From Flavobacterium macrobrachii (GTDB lineage Bacteria > Bacteroidota > Bacteroidia > Flavobacteriales > Flavobacteriaceae): DNA of 64,000 bases. Made by a program: the position numbers and the translations under genes. The stretch covers positions 1-64,000 of the forward strand of contig NZ_JACTAC010000002.1 of assembly GCF_014486675.1 (NCBI RefSeq). Reading direction: 5' to 3'. Shown here piece after piece: positions 1 to 7,910 of the stretch (the stretch's first letter is position 1; each line of letters begins with the position of its first letter). The notes beneath the pieces are model-generated. The model was not told where the DNA came from and searched no databases. It saw nothing but the letters and a program-made list of their open reading frames with translations.

Positions 1-41
1 GTAGCAAACAAAAATGTTATTGAAAGTAAAATTTTCTTCAT
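1..41 (-). CDS. Secreted protein, 5' end only (partial)
   Basis: Reading leftward from an ATG at 41, the first 13 codons are MKKILLSITFLFA, a lysine-rich N-terminus followed by a hydrophobic run. This is the start of a Sec signal peptide, and the gene then runs off the left edge. A well-formed Bacteroidota promoter lies directly upstream, which supports the call. Nothing can be said about the mature protein. Confidence 0.6.
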   Translation of the reverse strand, partial: MKKILLSITFLFA

Positions 42-67
42 TTTGTTAGATTTTAAATTTTCGGGTG

Positions 68-99
68 CAAAGGTAACAATACATTTGGCTTGACCAAAA
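68..99 (-). promoter_or_regulatory. Bacteroidota-type promoter for the left-edge gene
   Basis: On the minus strand a perfect -7 element TACCTTTG (75-68) follows a TTTTGG -33 element (99-94) at 18 bp. Both match the Bacteroidota consensus TTG / TAnnTTTG. The start codon lies about 27 bp downstream of the -7 element. Confidence 0.7.
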
Positions 100-148
100 T
101 ATTATTAAAATCTAACTTTCTAGCAACTAATTATTTAACATGATTTCG

Positions 149-189
149 ATTTTAGTTTTTTAAAATCAATGATTTTAAAAAACTAAAAT
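149..189. repeat. Near-perfect 41-bp palindrome
   Basis: Two 20-bp arms (149-168 and 170-189) are exact reverse complements around a single central A. The arms contain TTTTAGTTTTTTAAAATCA and its complement. The site lies between the left-edge gene's promoter and the end of the DUF2480 gene. It could be a cruciform-forming site, an operator, or a terminator read in either direction. Confidence 0.75.
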
Positions 190-229
190 AAATAGTTCCA
201 TTTTACAAAAAATTAAAAGTAAAAAACTA

Positions 230-296
230 AAACCATTAAGAAATTAAGTTTCATTAAGTATTGTTGTGCTTAATTACCTTAACTTCTTAATGGTTT
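230..296. repeat. Inverted repeat, probable terminator of the suf unit
   Basis: Arms AAACCATTAAGAAATTAAG (230-248) and CTTAACTTCTTAATGGTTT (278-296) pair at 18 of 19 positions. The site lies about 35 bp past the stop codon of the DUF2480 gene, so it can end leftward transcription of that unit. It resembles the AACCAT..TAAG repeats seen at 4127-4258 and just before 7911. Confidence 0.55.
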
Positions 297-330
297 ATAA
301 AATCAATTAAAATTTTATGTTGAAAAGGAG

Positions 331-837
331 TTATTTAGCTTTTTTGAATAATGGAACTGCCGAACAAGCTTCGCCATACATCACACTTTTAGCTACTTTT
401 TGAAGTTCTTGAATAGCAAAGATATAAGCGCTTTCTGGAACAGGTTTTTTGGAACAACCTTTCAAGATAATGGGTTTGTCTTGATATTGCGTGTAATCAA
501 TTTTAGATAAAATCTCTTGATATAATGAAGTTTCCAAATCATTTATTGTTCCTAAAACCACTTTTTGGGCAAACGAAGAAACATGAGTTGTTACTAAAAT
601 ACTTGCCCAAGCAGGCAAAATAGCATCGGTAGAACAATGAATGGCAACTAAATGATTTTGATATTGCGACCAATCGTGATTTTTCAATGCTTCGCGAAAG
701 TCTTTTTCTTTAAGTAAAAAACCTTCATAAAGCCATTGGGAAATATCAATTTGTGTTCGAATTCCGATTGGATAATAATCTTCCAAATCGAAAACTTCGA
801 GCGATGAATTGGCAACTTTATTGATGATTTCGTCCAT
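331..837 (-). CDS. DUF2480 family protein at the end of the suf cluster
   Basis: The product is a 168-residue soluble protein without a signal peptide. It resembles the DUF2480 family, which is regularly found downstream of SUF genes in Flavobacteriia. Its function is not established. Cysteine-containing stretches are visible (VAIHCSTDA near residue 67, KGCSKKPVPES near 128, GEACSAVP near 157). The position behind sufT suggests a role linked to Fe-S assembly or cysteine chemistry, which is inference from context. A 68-bp gap holding a 13-bp tandem repeat separates it from sufT, and an inverted repeat follows its stop. Confidence 0.8.
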   Translation of the reverse strand: MDEIINKVANSSLEVFDLEDYYPIGIRTQIDISQWLYEGFLLKEKDFREALKNHDWSQYQNHLVAIHCSTDAILPAWASILVTTHVSSFAQKVVLGTINDLETSLYQEILSKIDYTQYQDKPIILKGCSKKPVPESAYIFAIQELQKVAKSVMYGEACSAVPLFKKAK

Positions 838-848
838 TTTTTAGTTTT

Positions 849-874
849 CAGTCGCAGTTTCCAGTCGCAGTTAT
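849..874. repeat. 13-bp tandem repeat pair (CAGTCGCAGT family)
   Basis: Units CAGTCGCAGTTTC (849-861) and CAGTCGCAGTTAT (862-874) match at 11 of 13 positions. A complementary stretch ACTGTGACTGGAAACTG follows, so the transcript can fold into a hairpin. The repeat fills the gap between sufT and the DUF2480 gene. The same unit length and motif recur at 7048-7073 and 44125-44150. Confidence 0.7.
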
Positions 875-905
875 CTGAATACTGTGACTGGAAACTGAAT
901 ACTAA

Positions 906-1229
906 TTAAAGCATTCCTAATTCTAATTTTGCTTCTTCACTCATTAAATCTTTGCTCCACGGTGGATCGAAAGTAATTTCTACTTCGCAGGATTTAACGG
1001 TGTCGATTTTTTGGATTTTTTCTTCTACTTCACGAGGTAACGTTTCGGCAACTGGACAATTAGGCGAAGTTAAAGTCATCAATACTTTTACATCGTTGTC
1101 TTCGTTAATCATTACATCATAGATTAATCCAAGTTCGTAGATGTCTACAGGAATTTCCGGATCATAAATGCCTTTTAAAACCTTTACTACATTTTCTCCT
1201 AAATTTATTTCGTCTTTAAATTCTTCCAT
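906..1229 (-). CDS. sufT: SUF system Fe-S cluster assembly protein SufT (MIP18/DUF59 family)
   Basis: The 107-residue product carries the MIP18/PaaD-like signature in order: DPEIPVDIYELGLIYDV near residue 23, TLTSPNCPVAETLP near 52 with the conserved cysteine, and FDPPWSKDLMSEEAK near the C-terminus. Members of this family help mature Fe-S proteins. The gene lies in the suf cluster, directly abutting the upstream 241-residue hypothetical gene and downstream of sufE. The full-length domain has no extension, so it is the short SufT form and not a fusion to an Mrp ATPase. Confidence 0.9.
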   Translation of the reverse strand: MEEFKDEINLGENVVKVLKGIYDPEIPVDIYELGLIYDVMINEDNDVKVLMTLTSPNCPVAETLPREVEEKIQKIDTVKSCEVEITFDPPWSKDLMSEEAKLELGML

Positions 1230-1955
1230 TTATTTATAATAAACTGATTTTAGTTCAATTGTAACATCAATATTTTTTATTTTTTCTATTCCAAACTCAT
1301 TATTAACAAATAATATTGGAGACACGAATTTAGGCAATCTTTTGTTAAAGAAAACCAAGTTTTTAATTATAAAATCTCCATATGAACTTGAATAAAAACC
1401 ATGATTTTGACTTTCAATAAATTCAATTTTTTTTGAAATTTTACTAAATTCATGTTCGTAACTCACTCTAGGATAAGTTATTTTCTCAATTTTTTTTACA
1501 AAATCGAATTCTTGCCTATATCCAAAATTATAAAATCGTTCTCTAAAATATTTCTTGAAAATCAATTTTGTTTCATCATCACCTCTAACAACATTAAAAA
1601 TTGTTTTCTTACTTACTACATAATGTATCGCATTTATAGTTTCATTGGAATGATAAATGATACTCTTTAGCTTTTTTCTATTATTATTTCCAAATCCTTT
1701 ATGTGGAGAAAACCCACAAATAACTGTGGAGTCTGATGGATGTTTTTTCAAAATGTATTTTGTATCCGGAAAGTCTATTTGAAACAATAAAGTATCCGCA
1801 AAAACTCCTTCATCATTAATTATATAATTTGACTTTTGTTCATAAACAAAATGGATTTCTTGAACATCTTTTGGCATTTTTTCATAAACCAACTGTGAAA
1901 AACAATTCCAAAAAGAAAAAAAAATCATTACACTTAAAAACCTCTTATATTTCAT
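1230..1955 (-). CDS. Hypothetical secreted protein embedded in the suf cluster
   Basis: This 241-residue protein is not recognised. It begins with a signal peptide (MKYKRFLSVMIFFSFWNCFSQ). The mature part is rich in Lys, Ile, Phe and Asn with no evident catalytic motif. The start codon overlaps the sufE stop as ATGA, and its stop directly abuts the sufT start, so it is translationally coupled to both. The base composition looks more AT-rich than the flanking suf genes, which suggests later insertion. An exported product inside a cytosolic Fe-S assembly operon is odd, and no role can be inferred. Confidence 0.75.
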   Translation of the reverse strand: MKYKRFLSVMIFFSFWNCFSQLVYEKMPKDVQEIHFVYEQKSNYIINDEGVFADTLLFQIDFPDTKYILKKHPSDSTVICGFSPHKGFGNNNRKKLKSIIYHSNETINAIHYVVSKKTIFNVVRGDDETKLIFKKYFRERFYNFGYRQEFDFVKKIEKITYPRVSYEHEFSKISKKIEFIESQNHGFYSSSYGDFIIKNLVFFNKRLPKFVSPILFVNNEFGIEKIKNIDVTIELKSVYYK

Positions 1956-2374
1956 ATTTTTTTTACACTAAATGCTAAAGCATACATTTTTATTTGTTTT
2001 ATCATTGAAACCAAACCGTTGGCGCGAGTTGGTGATAAATGTTCTTTTAATCCAATTTCGTCAATAAAATCAGTATTGGCATCCAAAATATCCGAAGCTT
2101 TTTGATTGGAAAAAGCACGAATTAAAATCGCAATTATTCCTTTGGTTAAAATCGCATCACTATCGGCAGTAAAAACTACTTTATCATCATTTTGCTCACC
2201 ATGAACCCAAACTTTTGACTGGCAACCTTTAATGATGTTATCTTCAGTTTTATATTGTTCGTCAATTAATGGCAATGATTTTCCGAGTTCGATGATGTAT
2301 TCATAGCGTTGCATCCAATCATCAAACATTGAAAATTCATCAACAATTTCGTCTTGTATTTCTTTTATTGTCAT
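1952..2374 (-). CDS. sufE: SufE family sulfur acceptor protein
   Basis: The 140-residue product matches SufE. The motif NIIKGCQSKVWVHG near residue 45-58 contains the conserved cysteine that takes persulfide sulfur from SufS and passes it to the SufBCD scaffold. The C-terminal half has the typical SPTRANGLVSMIKQIK helix. It lies two genes downstream of sufS and overlaps both neighbours by four bases (ATGA). It lacks a signal peptide and acts in the cytosol. Confidence 0.92.
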   Translation of the reverse strand: MTIKEIQDEIVDEFSMFDDWMQRYEYIIELGKSLPLIDEQYKTEDNIIKGCQSKVWVHGEQNDDKVVFTADSDAILTKGIIAILIRAFSNQKASDILDANTDFIDEIGLKEHLSPTRANGLVSMIKQIKMYALAFSVKKI

Positions 2375-2811
2375 TCTTTTTCGTCGGTTAATGCCACAAT
2401 TTTATTTACTAAACCTTCAATTTCAGCTGGTGGAAAACCATGATCAAAATCTACCGTTTCAAAGTTTTTATCCTGATAACGAACTTTCAAATCAGCAATT
2501 GCTGCACCATCATAATGGCGTTTTTGTGTTGGATCTTTTAAATCAGGAAAAGTTTCCAAATTTGTTTTTTCAAACAATGCAATCAACTCTTTCCAATCAC
2601 TATCTGATATTTTCGTCTGAGTTTGTGTCATAGAATCTGGCGTTCTTCCTTTGGAAACGGTTGCCGTTTGATTGTTTACGATAATCTTCAAATGAAAACC
2701 ACGTGTATGTGCTGAATATTGCAAAACTGCATTATTAATGTCATTTTGAGCTTCGTTACTGCAACTTTTTCCAAGGAAAATAGTTAGTAAAATCATTCCT
2801 ATTGCTTTCAT
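2371..2811 (-). CDS. Conserved hypothetical lipoprotein-like protein
   Basis: The 146-residue protein is not assigned to a family. The N-terminus MKAIGMILLTIFLGKSCSN looks like a lipoprotein signal with Cys17 as the possible lipidation site, although Lys at -2 is unusual for a lipobox. A stretch SAHTRGFHLKIIVNN near residue 33 begins the soluble domain. It lies 10 bp downstream of sufS and overlaps sufE by ATGA, so it is cotranscribed with them. Its place in the cluster may be positional and not functional. Confidence 0.75.
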   Translation of the reverse strand: MKAIGMILLTIFLGKSCSNEAQNDINNAVLQYSAHTRGFHLKIIVNNQTATVSKGRTPDSMTQTQTKISDSDWKELIALFEKTNLETFPDLKDPTQKRHYDGAAIADLKVRYQDKNFETVDFDHGFPPAEIEGLVNKIVALTDEKE

Positions 2812-2821
2812 ATTCTTAGTT

Positions 2822-4036
2822 TTAAGACAACATCATTTTCGCTTTTTTCACCGCTTCTACAAAAGTATCAATTTCTTCTTTAGTATTATAAAAAGCAAAA
2901 CTCGCTCTTATTGTTCCAGGAATTTGATAAAAATCCATAATCGGTTGCGCACAATGATGTCCTGTTCGTACTGCTATTCCTAGTTTGTCAATAATTGTAC
3001 CAATGTCATACGGATGAATTCCTTCTATATTAAACGAAATTACCGATGTTTTTTCTTTAGCCGTTCCGAAGATTTTCAGACCTTCAATTTCTAATAGTCT
3101 TTTTGTTCCGTATTCTAATAATTCGTGTTCGTAGGCTTGAATGTTTTCAAAACCAATTTCATTCAAATAATCAATTGCGGTTCCAAGCACAATTCCTCCA
3201 GCGATATTTGGTGTTCCTGCTTCAAATTTATGTGGCAAATCGGCATACGTAGTTTTCTCAAACGAAACTGTAGCAATCATTTCACCGCCACCTTGATATG
3301 GAGGTAATTTTCTAAGCCATTCTTCTTTTCCGTATAAAATGCCAACACCTGTTGGTCCGCAAATTTTATGTCCGGAAAACACATAAAAATCACAATCCAA
3401 TTCTTGAACATCTGGTTTTAAATGTGGTACAGCTTGTGCGCCATCGATTAAAACTGCCGCGCCAACTTCATGTGCTTTATCAATAATATATTTTATCGGG
3501 TTTAAAGTTCCCAATGCATTCGAAATATGGTTTACAGTAACCACTTTAGTTTTATCCGAAAGTAATTTATCAAATTCTGAAATAATCAATTCACCTTCAT
3601 CATTCATTGGAATTACTACCAATTTTGCACCCGTTTTTTCACAAAGCATTTGCCAAGGCACAATATTACTATGATGTTCTAATGCCGAAACCAAAACCTC
3701 ATCACCAACTTTTAAAATCGATGCAAAACCATTAGCAATCGCATTAATAGAGTGTGTCGTTCCAGATGTAAAAATTACTTCATATGGGAATTTAGCGTTA
3801 ATATGATTTTGAATTTTACCACGAGAAACTTCATAAGCATCAGTAGCTAATTGACTTAAGGTATGAACGCCACGATGAATATTGGCATTTATTTCTTCGT
3901 AATATTTTGTAATGGCATCAATAACCACTTTTGGTTTTTGCGAAGTAGCACCGTTATCAAAGTAAACAAGTTGTTTCCCATTCACTTTTTGAGTAAGTAT
4001 GGGAAAGTCGGCTCTTATTTTTTGTATATCTAACAT
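2822..4036 (-). CDS. sufS: Cysteine desulfurase SufS
   Basis: The 404-residue protein is a class V, PLP-dependent desulfurase that removes sulfur from cysteine for Fe-S assembly. The PLP lysine lies in FYVFSGHKICGPTG near residue 225. The catalytic cysteine lies in RTGHHCAQPIMDFY near residue 363, the arrangement of the group II (SufS/CsdA) enzymes. The N-terminal FPILTQKVNGKQLVYFDNGATSQ motif is typical. It is the first gene of the leftward suf half and has its own promoter at 4062-4095, so it does not depend on the iscA promoter. Confidence 0.95.
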   Translation of the reverse strand: MLDIQKIRADFPILTQKVNGKQLVYFDNGATSQKPKVVIDAITKYYEEINANIHRGVHTLSQLATDAYEVSRGKIQNHINAKFPYEVIFTSGTTHSINAIANGFASILKVGDEVLVSALEHHSNIVPWQMLCEKTGAKLVVIPMNDEGELIISEFDKLLSDKTKVVTVNHISNALGTLNPIKYIIDKAHEVGAAVLIDGAQAVPHLKPDVQELDCDFYVFSGHKICGPTGVGILYGKEEWLRKLPPYQGGGEMIATVSFEKTTYADLPHKFEAGTPNIAGGIVLGTAIDYLNEIGFENIQAYEHELLEYGTKRLLEIEGLKIFGTAKEKTSVISFNIEGIHPYDIGTIIDKLGIAVRTGHHCAQPIMDFYQIPGTIRASFAFYNTKEEIDTFVEAVKKAKMMLS

Positions 4037-4061
4037 GAATTATTTAGAAAAAATCTAAATA

Positions 4062-4095
4062 CAAAAGTACACATTTTGAAATGGTTTTTTATCAA
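4062..4095 (-). promoter_or_regulatory. Promoter of the sufS half-operon
   Basis: On the minus strand TACTTTTG (4069-4062) matches TAnnTTTG exactly, and a TTG (4095-4093) lies 23 bp upstream. The -7 element is about 25 bp before the sufS start. This gives the sufS group an independent promoter on the far side of the serine hydrolase gene. Confidence 0.6.
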
Positions 4096-4126
4096 ACGTT
4101 TGTTAATAATTGTTGAATGTTTTTAC

Positions 4127-4258
4127 AAACCATATAAGTCATATAAGTTCATTTAAGTTAAAGCATATTTATGTAATAATCTATTACTATTTTTCAATTT
4201 GAGTACAGCGAAATAAAATTACCAAATTCTTATATGTGCTTAAATACCTTATATGTTT
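4127..4258. repeat. Imperfect inverted repeat flanking the serine hydrolase gene (left)
   Basis: AAACCATATAAG (4127-4138), followed by further ATAAGT/TTAAGTT blocks, is answered by CTTATATGTTT (4248-4258) with preceding TTAAAT blocks. The arms face each other across about 110 bp. The same word family occurs at 7877-7911 and 230-296. It lies between the sufS promoter and the serine hydrolase start, so it marks one boundary of that inserted gene. Confidence 0.5.
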
Positions 4259-4292
4259 CAATTTTTATAACTTGCATCAAAATCTATTTATC

Positions 4293-5651
4293 ATGAAAAA
4301 ATTCTTCAAAATATTCGCTGTTTTAGTCCTATTACTTTTAGTTTATCTTCGAATAGAAATTTATCCACAACTTGACTTAATATCTGGTTTCTCTGCTAAA
4401 AGTGTTGCTTCTGGACATTTTTTAGACAATCGTTCCTTGGAAACCATCCAACAAGGTGATAATGACATTGATAAAATAGACTGGGCAACCAACGAAATTA
4501 ATGATACAGAACGATTTGTGACTTCAAAAGTTTACGGATTTAAAGAGCGAAAAGCCATTTATCGTGAAGGTTTGGGTGCAACTTTAATTAATGATGATTT
4601 TGATATTTCAAAACCTTATAATGTTCCGAAAAGAAACAAATTACAGAACGATTTACCTTTTCCTTATGGAAACAACGAACCCAAAGACACCGTTTTTTCA
4701 AATGTAAATTACGAAAAATTAAACGCTGCTGTTGCTAATGCTTTTGATAAAAAAGGCATAAAAGACAAGCGAACACGTTCAGTGATTGTGATTTATAAAG
4801 ACAAAATTATTGCTGAAAAATACGATACAGGTTTCAACAAAAACTCAAGAATTTTAGGTTGGTCAATGACTAAAAGTTTGACTGCAACCTATTTTGGAAT
4901 TCTTCAAAAACAAGGCAAAATCGATATTTCAAAACCAGCTCCAATTGCCGAATGGAAAAATGACGAGCGCAAGAACATCACTATCAACGATTTACTTCAC
5001 ATGAATTCTGGTTTAGAATGGGAAGAGAATTATTCTAAAATATGTGATGCTACCAAGATGCTTTTTATTGAAGAAGACATGACGCAATCTCAAATCAACA
5101 AACCATTGGTTGGAAAACCGAATGAAACCTGGAATTACTCATCTGGAACAACTAATTTATTGAGTGGAATTTTGCGAAAACAGTTTAAAACTCATCAAGA
5201 ATATCTGGATTTTTGGTACAGTAGTTTGTTTGATAAAATAGGTATGAATTCTGCTTTGGTAGAAACCGATATGGCTGGAAATTTTGTTGGTTCGTCTTAT
5301 GGTTGGGCAACTACAAGAGATTGGGCAAAATTTGGATTACTCTATTTACACAAAGGCAATTGGAACGGCGAACAAATCTTTGATGAAAGTTGGGCAAAAT
5401 ACGTGTCAACACCAACGAATACTTCAAATGGACAATATGGAGCACAATTTTGGTTAAATGTTGGTAAAAAATTCCCAAATGTTCCTAATGACATGTATTA
5501 TGCAAGCGGTTATCAAGGGCAAATGGTTGCGATTTTCCCAAGTCACGATTTAGTAATTGTTAGAATGGGTTTAAAAGAAGACCCTGAATTTGATTTTAAT
5601 GGTTTGTTGAGTGGAGTTGTTTCTAGCTTAACCGCAAAGAGCGCAAAGTAA
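4293..5651 (+). CDS. Membrane-anchored serine hydrolase, class C beta-lactamase-like
   Basis: From the ATG at 4293 the product has 452 residues. An in-frame start exists at 4236, but the shorter form begins with a clean membrane anchor (MKKFFKIFAVLVLLLLVYL). The serine beta-lactamase/PBP fold is shown by SMTK near residue 190 (SxxK nucleophile), WNYSSGTTN (YSS, equivalent to YxN) and the late YYASGYQGQ motif. Such proteins act as periplasmic esterases or peptidases, and the substrate is unknown. The gene runs against the suf genes and separates sufD from sufS. Its last codons (TAKSAK) are encoded by an intergenic repeat. Confidence 0.85.
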   Translation: MKKFFKIFAVLVLLLLVYLRIEIYPQLDLISGFSAKSVASGHFLDNRSLETIQQGDNDIDKIDWATNEINDTERFVTSKVYGFKERKAIYREGLGATLINDDFDISKPYNVPKRNKLQNDLPFPYGNNEPKDTVFSNVNYEKLNAAVANAFDKKGIKDKRTRSVIVIYKDKIIAEKYDTGFNKNSRILGWSMTKSLTATYFGILQKQGKIDISKPAPIAEWKNDERKNITINDLLHMNSGLEWEENYSKICDATKMLFIEEDMTQSQINKPLVGKPNETWNYSSGTTNLLSGILRKQFKTHQEYLDFWYSSLFDKIGMNSALVETDMAGNFVGSSYGWATTRDWAKFGLLYLHKGNWNGEQIFDESWAKYVSTPTNTSNGQYGAQFWLNVGKKFPNVPNDMYYASGYQGQMVAIFPSHDLVIVRMGLKEDPEFDFNGLLSGVVSSLTAKSAK

Positions 5652-5718
5652 AAAATCGCAAAGAGCGCAAAGTTTTTTAATCATTGCGCTCTTTGCGAAT
5701 TCTTTGTGTGTTTGCGGT
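5631..5718. repeat. Nested REP-like hairpin of the ACCGCAAA family
   Basis: The inner arms TCGCAAAGAGCGCAA (5656-5670) and TTGCGCTCTTTGCGA (5684-5698) are perfectly complementary. The outer arms start with ACCGCAAAGAGCGCAAAG (5631-5648) and end with TTTGCGGT (to 5718). The left arm overlaps the end of the serine hydrolase and supplies its stop codon. The convergent sufD gene ends just beyond, so the hairpin may also act as a bidirectional terminator. A related hairpin lies at 39345-39390. Confidence 0.75.
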
Positions 5719-5724
5719 TAAACC

Positions 5725-7041
5725 CTACAAATCAAACCCTAAATTAACACCCAATTTATTAGCAATAATCTTAGTAATTCGTTGTTTTAATTCAGGTATT
5801 TTTATGCTTTCTATTACACTATTTGAAAACGCATACATCAATAGTGCTTTAGCTTCTTTCTTTGGAATACCGCGTTGTTGCATGTAGAACATGGCGCTTT
5901 CGTCTAGCTGACCAATTGTGCATCCGTGTGAACATTTTACATCATCGGCGAAAATTTCTAATTGTGGTTTGGCGTTTATTGTAGCTTTATCACCAATTAA
6001 AATATTGTTGTTTTGCTGAAAAGCATCTGTTTTTTGAGCTTCTTTTTCTACGTAAATTTTTCCGTTGAAAACTCCTGTTGAGCTGTCGGCAAGAATGGTT
6101 TTGTAGTTTTGATGGCTTTCACAATTTGGCGTTGCGTGATTTACAAGTGTGTAATGATCAACGTGTTGCTTGTCGCCAATAATGGTAATTCCTTTCAAAG
6201 TAGAATCAATTCTCTCTCCAAAATGATAGAAATTCAAGTTATTTCTGGTGATGTTTCCACCAAAAGAAAACGTGTGAACCGAAACTCTACTTTCTTGTTT
6301 TTGAGAAATATAGGTGTTATCAATTAGGTTTGCTGTTAGCAAATCGTTTTGAATTTTGTAATAATCAACGATAGCACGTTTTTGAGCAAAAATCTCAGTA
6401 ACTGCATTTGTCAACACGGGATTTTCATTCAACGATTGATGTCTTTCAATGATTTGAACATGAGCATTTTCACCTACAATTACCAAATTTCGAGGTTGCA
6501 CCATCAAAGCATTTTCAACTCCTGTCGAGAAATAAATAATTTCAATTGGTTTTTCAACCACTTTACTTTTCGGAACATTAATGTACGCACCTTCATTTGC
6601 GAAAGCGGTATTCAACGTAGTTAAAGTCTCGTCTTTACTAGCAATTTTATTGAAATACTCGTCAATAACCATTTTGTATTTTGGTTTGGTCAATGCCGAT
6701 GACATTAAGCAAACATCCAATCCATCATGTGTAGTTGATGATAAAAACGAAGAGAATTTTCCATCCACAAAAATCACTTTATAGGTGTCAATTTCGTGAA
6801 GGAAATACTTCTTAACCTCAGCAAATTCAATAGCATTTTCGTGTTTTGGAAAAACGGTGAAGTCATTTTTTAAGATGGCGTTCAACGAAGTATATTTCCA
6901 TGCTTCCTCTTTTTTGGTTGGGAAACCTTTATTTTCAAAGTTTTTTATAGCCGAAGTACGCACATCATGCAACTGCGAAGTCACATCGATTTGTTCTTCA
7001 AATGCCATGAAAGACGATACTAATTTTTCTTTTAAATCCAT
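5725..7041 (-). CDS. sufD: Fe-S cluster assembly protein SufD
   Basis: The 438-residue protein belongs to the SufB/SufD beta-helix family and pairs with SufB and SufC as the scaffold on which Fe-S clusters form. The C-terminal signature is present: DDVKCSHGCTIGQLDESAMF followed by MQQRGIPKKEAKALLMYAF. The conserved Cys/His of SufD are in the first of these. It is the last gene of the iscA-sufBCD unit, 68 bp after sufC, and converges with the serine hydrolase gene. Confidence 0.95.
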   Translation of the reverse strand: MDLKEKLVSSFMAFEEQIDVTSQLHDVRTSAIKNFENKGFPTKKEEAWKYTSLNAILKNDFTVFPKHENAIEFAEVKKYFLHEIDTYKVIFVDGKFSSFLSSTTHDGLDVCLMSSALTKPKYKMVIDEYFNKIASKDETLTTLNTAFANEGAYINVPKSKVVEKPIEIIYFSTGVENALMVQPRNLVIVGENAHVQIIERHQSLNENPVLTNAVTEIFAQKRAIVDYYKIQNDLLTANLIDNTYISQKQESRVSVHTFSFGGNITRNNLNFYHFGERIDSTLKGITIIGDKQHVDHYTLVNHATPNCESHQNYKTILADSSTGVFNGKIYVEKEAQKTDAFQQNNNILIGDKATINAKPQLEIFADDVKCSHGCTIGQLDESAMFYMQQRGIPKKEAKALLMYAFSNSVIESIKIPELKQRITKIIANKLGVNLGFDL

Positions 7042-7047
7042 TTTTTC

Positions 7048-7094
7048 AGTATTCAGTCGCAGTATTCAGTCGCAGTTTCTGTAAACTGTGACTG
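7048..7094. repeat. 13-bp tandem repeat pair with hairpin, sufC-sufD gap
   Basis: AGTATTCAGTCGC occurs twice in exact tandem (7048-7060, 7061-7073). CAGTCGCAGTTT (7067-7078) then pairs with AAACTGTGACTG (7083-7094) at 11 of 12 positions. The repeat lies wholly between sufC and sufD in the middle of one transcription unit, so an RNA hairpin there could adjust sufD relative to sufBC. It is a member of the family seen at 849-874 and 44125-44150. Confidence 0.75.
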
Positions 7095-7109
7095 AGACTG
7101 TAAACTCTT

Positions 7110-7859
7110 CTAGTTCAATTCAGTTTTAATCCAATCGTATCCTTTTTCTTCTAATTCGTAAGCCAACTCTTTTCCGCCTGATTTTACGATTTTTCCGTCC
7201 ATTAAAACGTGAACAAAATCTGGAATAATATAATCTAACAAACGTTGGTAATGCGTGATTACTAACACTGCGTTGTTTTCGTTTTTCAATTTATTAACGC
7301 CATTAGCTACGATACGAAGTGCATCAATATCCAAACCTGAATCGGTTTCGTCTAGAATAGCGATTTTTGGTTCTAACATCGCCATTTGGAAAATCTCATT
7401 GCGTTTCTTTTCTCCGCCTGAAAAACCTTCGTTTAGCGAACGTGATAAAAACTTACGATCAATTTCTAATAATTCCGATTTTTCACGGATTAATTTCAGC
7501 ATTTCGTTGGCTGGCATTTCTTCTTTTCCGTTGGCTTTTCTACTTTCGTTGATTGCCGTTTTCATGAAATTGGTAACTGAAACTCCTGGAATTTCAACTG
7601 GATATTGGAACGACAAGAAAACACCTTTGTGAGCGCGTTCTTCTGGTGCTAATTCTGAAATATCTTCACCTTCTAAAAGGATTTCGCCTTCAGAAACTTC
7701 ATAATTTTCATTTCCTGCAATGATAGAAGAAAGTGTTGATTTTCCAGCACCATTTGGTCCCATAATTGCGTGAACTTCTCCTGCGTTTATCTCAAGATTA
7801 ATTCCTTTTAATATTTCTTTGTCTTCAACTGAAGCGTGTAAGTTGCTAATTTTTAACAT
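7110..7859 (-). CDS. sufC: Fe-S cluster assembly ATPase SufC
   Basis: The 249-residue ABC-type ATPase drives SufBCD. Walker A is GPNGAGKST near residue 34, the ABC signature is [15 protein letters not shown] near residue 148, and Walker B is [17 protein letters not shown] near residue 168. The D-loop and a late [11 protein letters not shown] motif with the switch histidine are typical of SufC. It has no membrane domain. It lies 51 bp downstream of sufB. Confidence 0.96.
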   Translation of the reverse strand: MLKISNLHASVEDKEILKGINLEINAGEVHAIMGPNGAGKSTLSSIIAGNENYEVSEGEILLEGEDISELAPEERAHKGVFLSFQYPVEIPGVSVTNFMKTAINESRKANGKEEMPANEMLKLIREKSELLEIDRKFLSRSLNEGFSGGEKKRNEIFQMAMLEPKIAILDETDSGLDIDALRIVANGVNKLKNENNAVLVITHYQRLLDYIIPDFVHVLMDGKIVKSGGKELAYELEEKGYDWIKTELN

Positions 7860-7910
7860 TTTATTCTTTTATTTTAAAACCATTTAGGGAATATAAGTTC
7901 ATTTAAGTTT

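Noticed and set aside
1452-1670. 72-residue hydrophobic frame on the plus strand
   Set aside because: It lies inside the 241-residue gene on the other strand and is a by-product of AT-rich sequence.
7255-7632. 125-residue open frame on the plus strand
   Set aside because: It is antisense to sufC, whose Walker and signature motifs are certain. No promoter or plausible product was seen.
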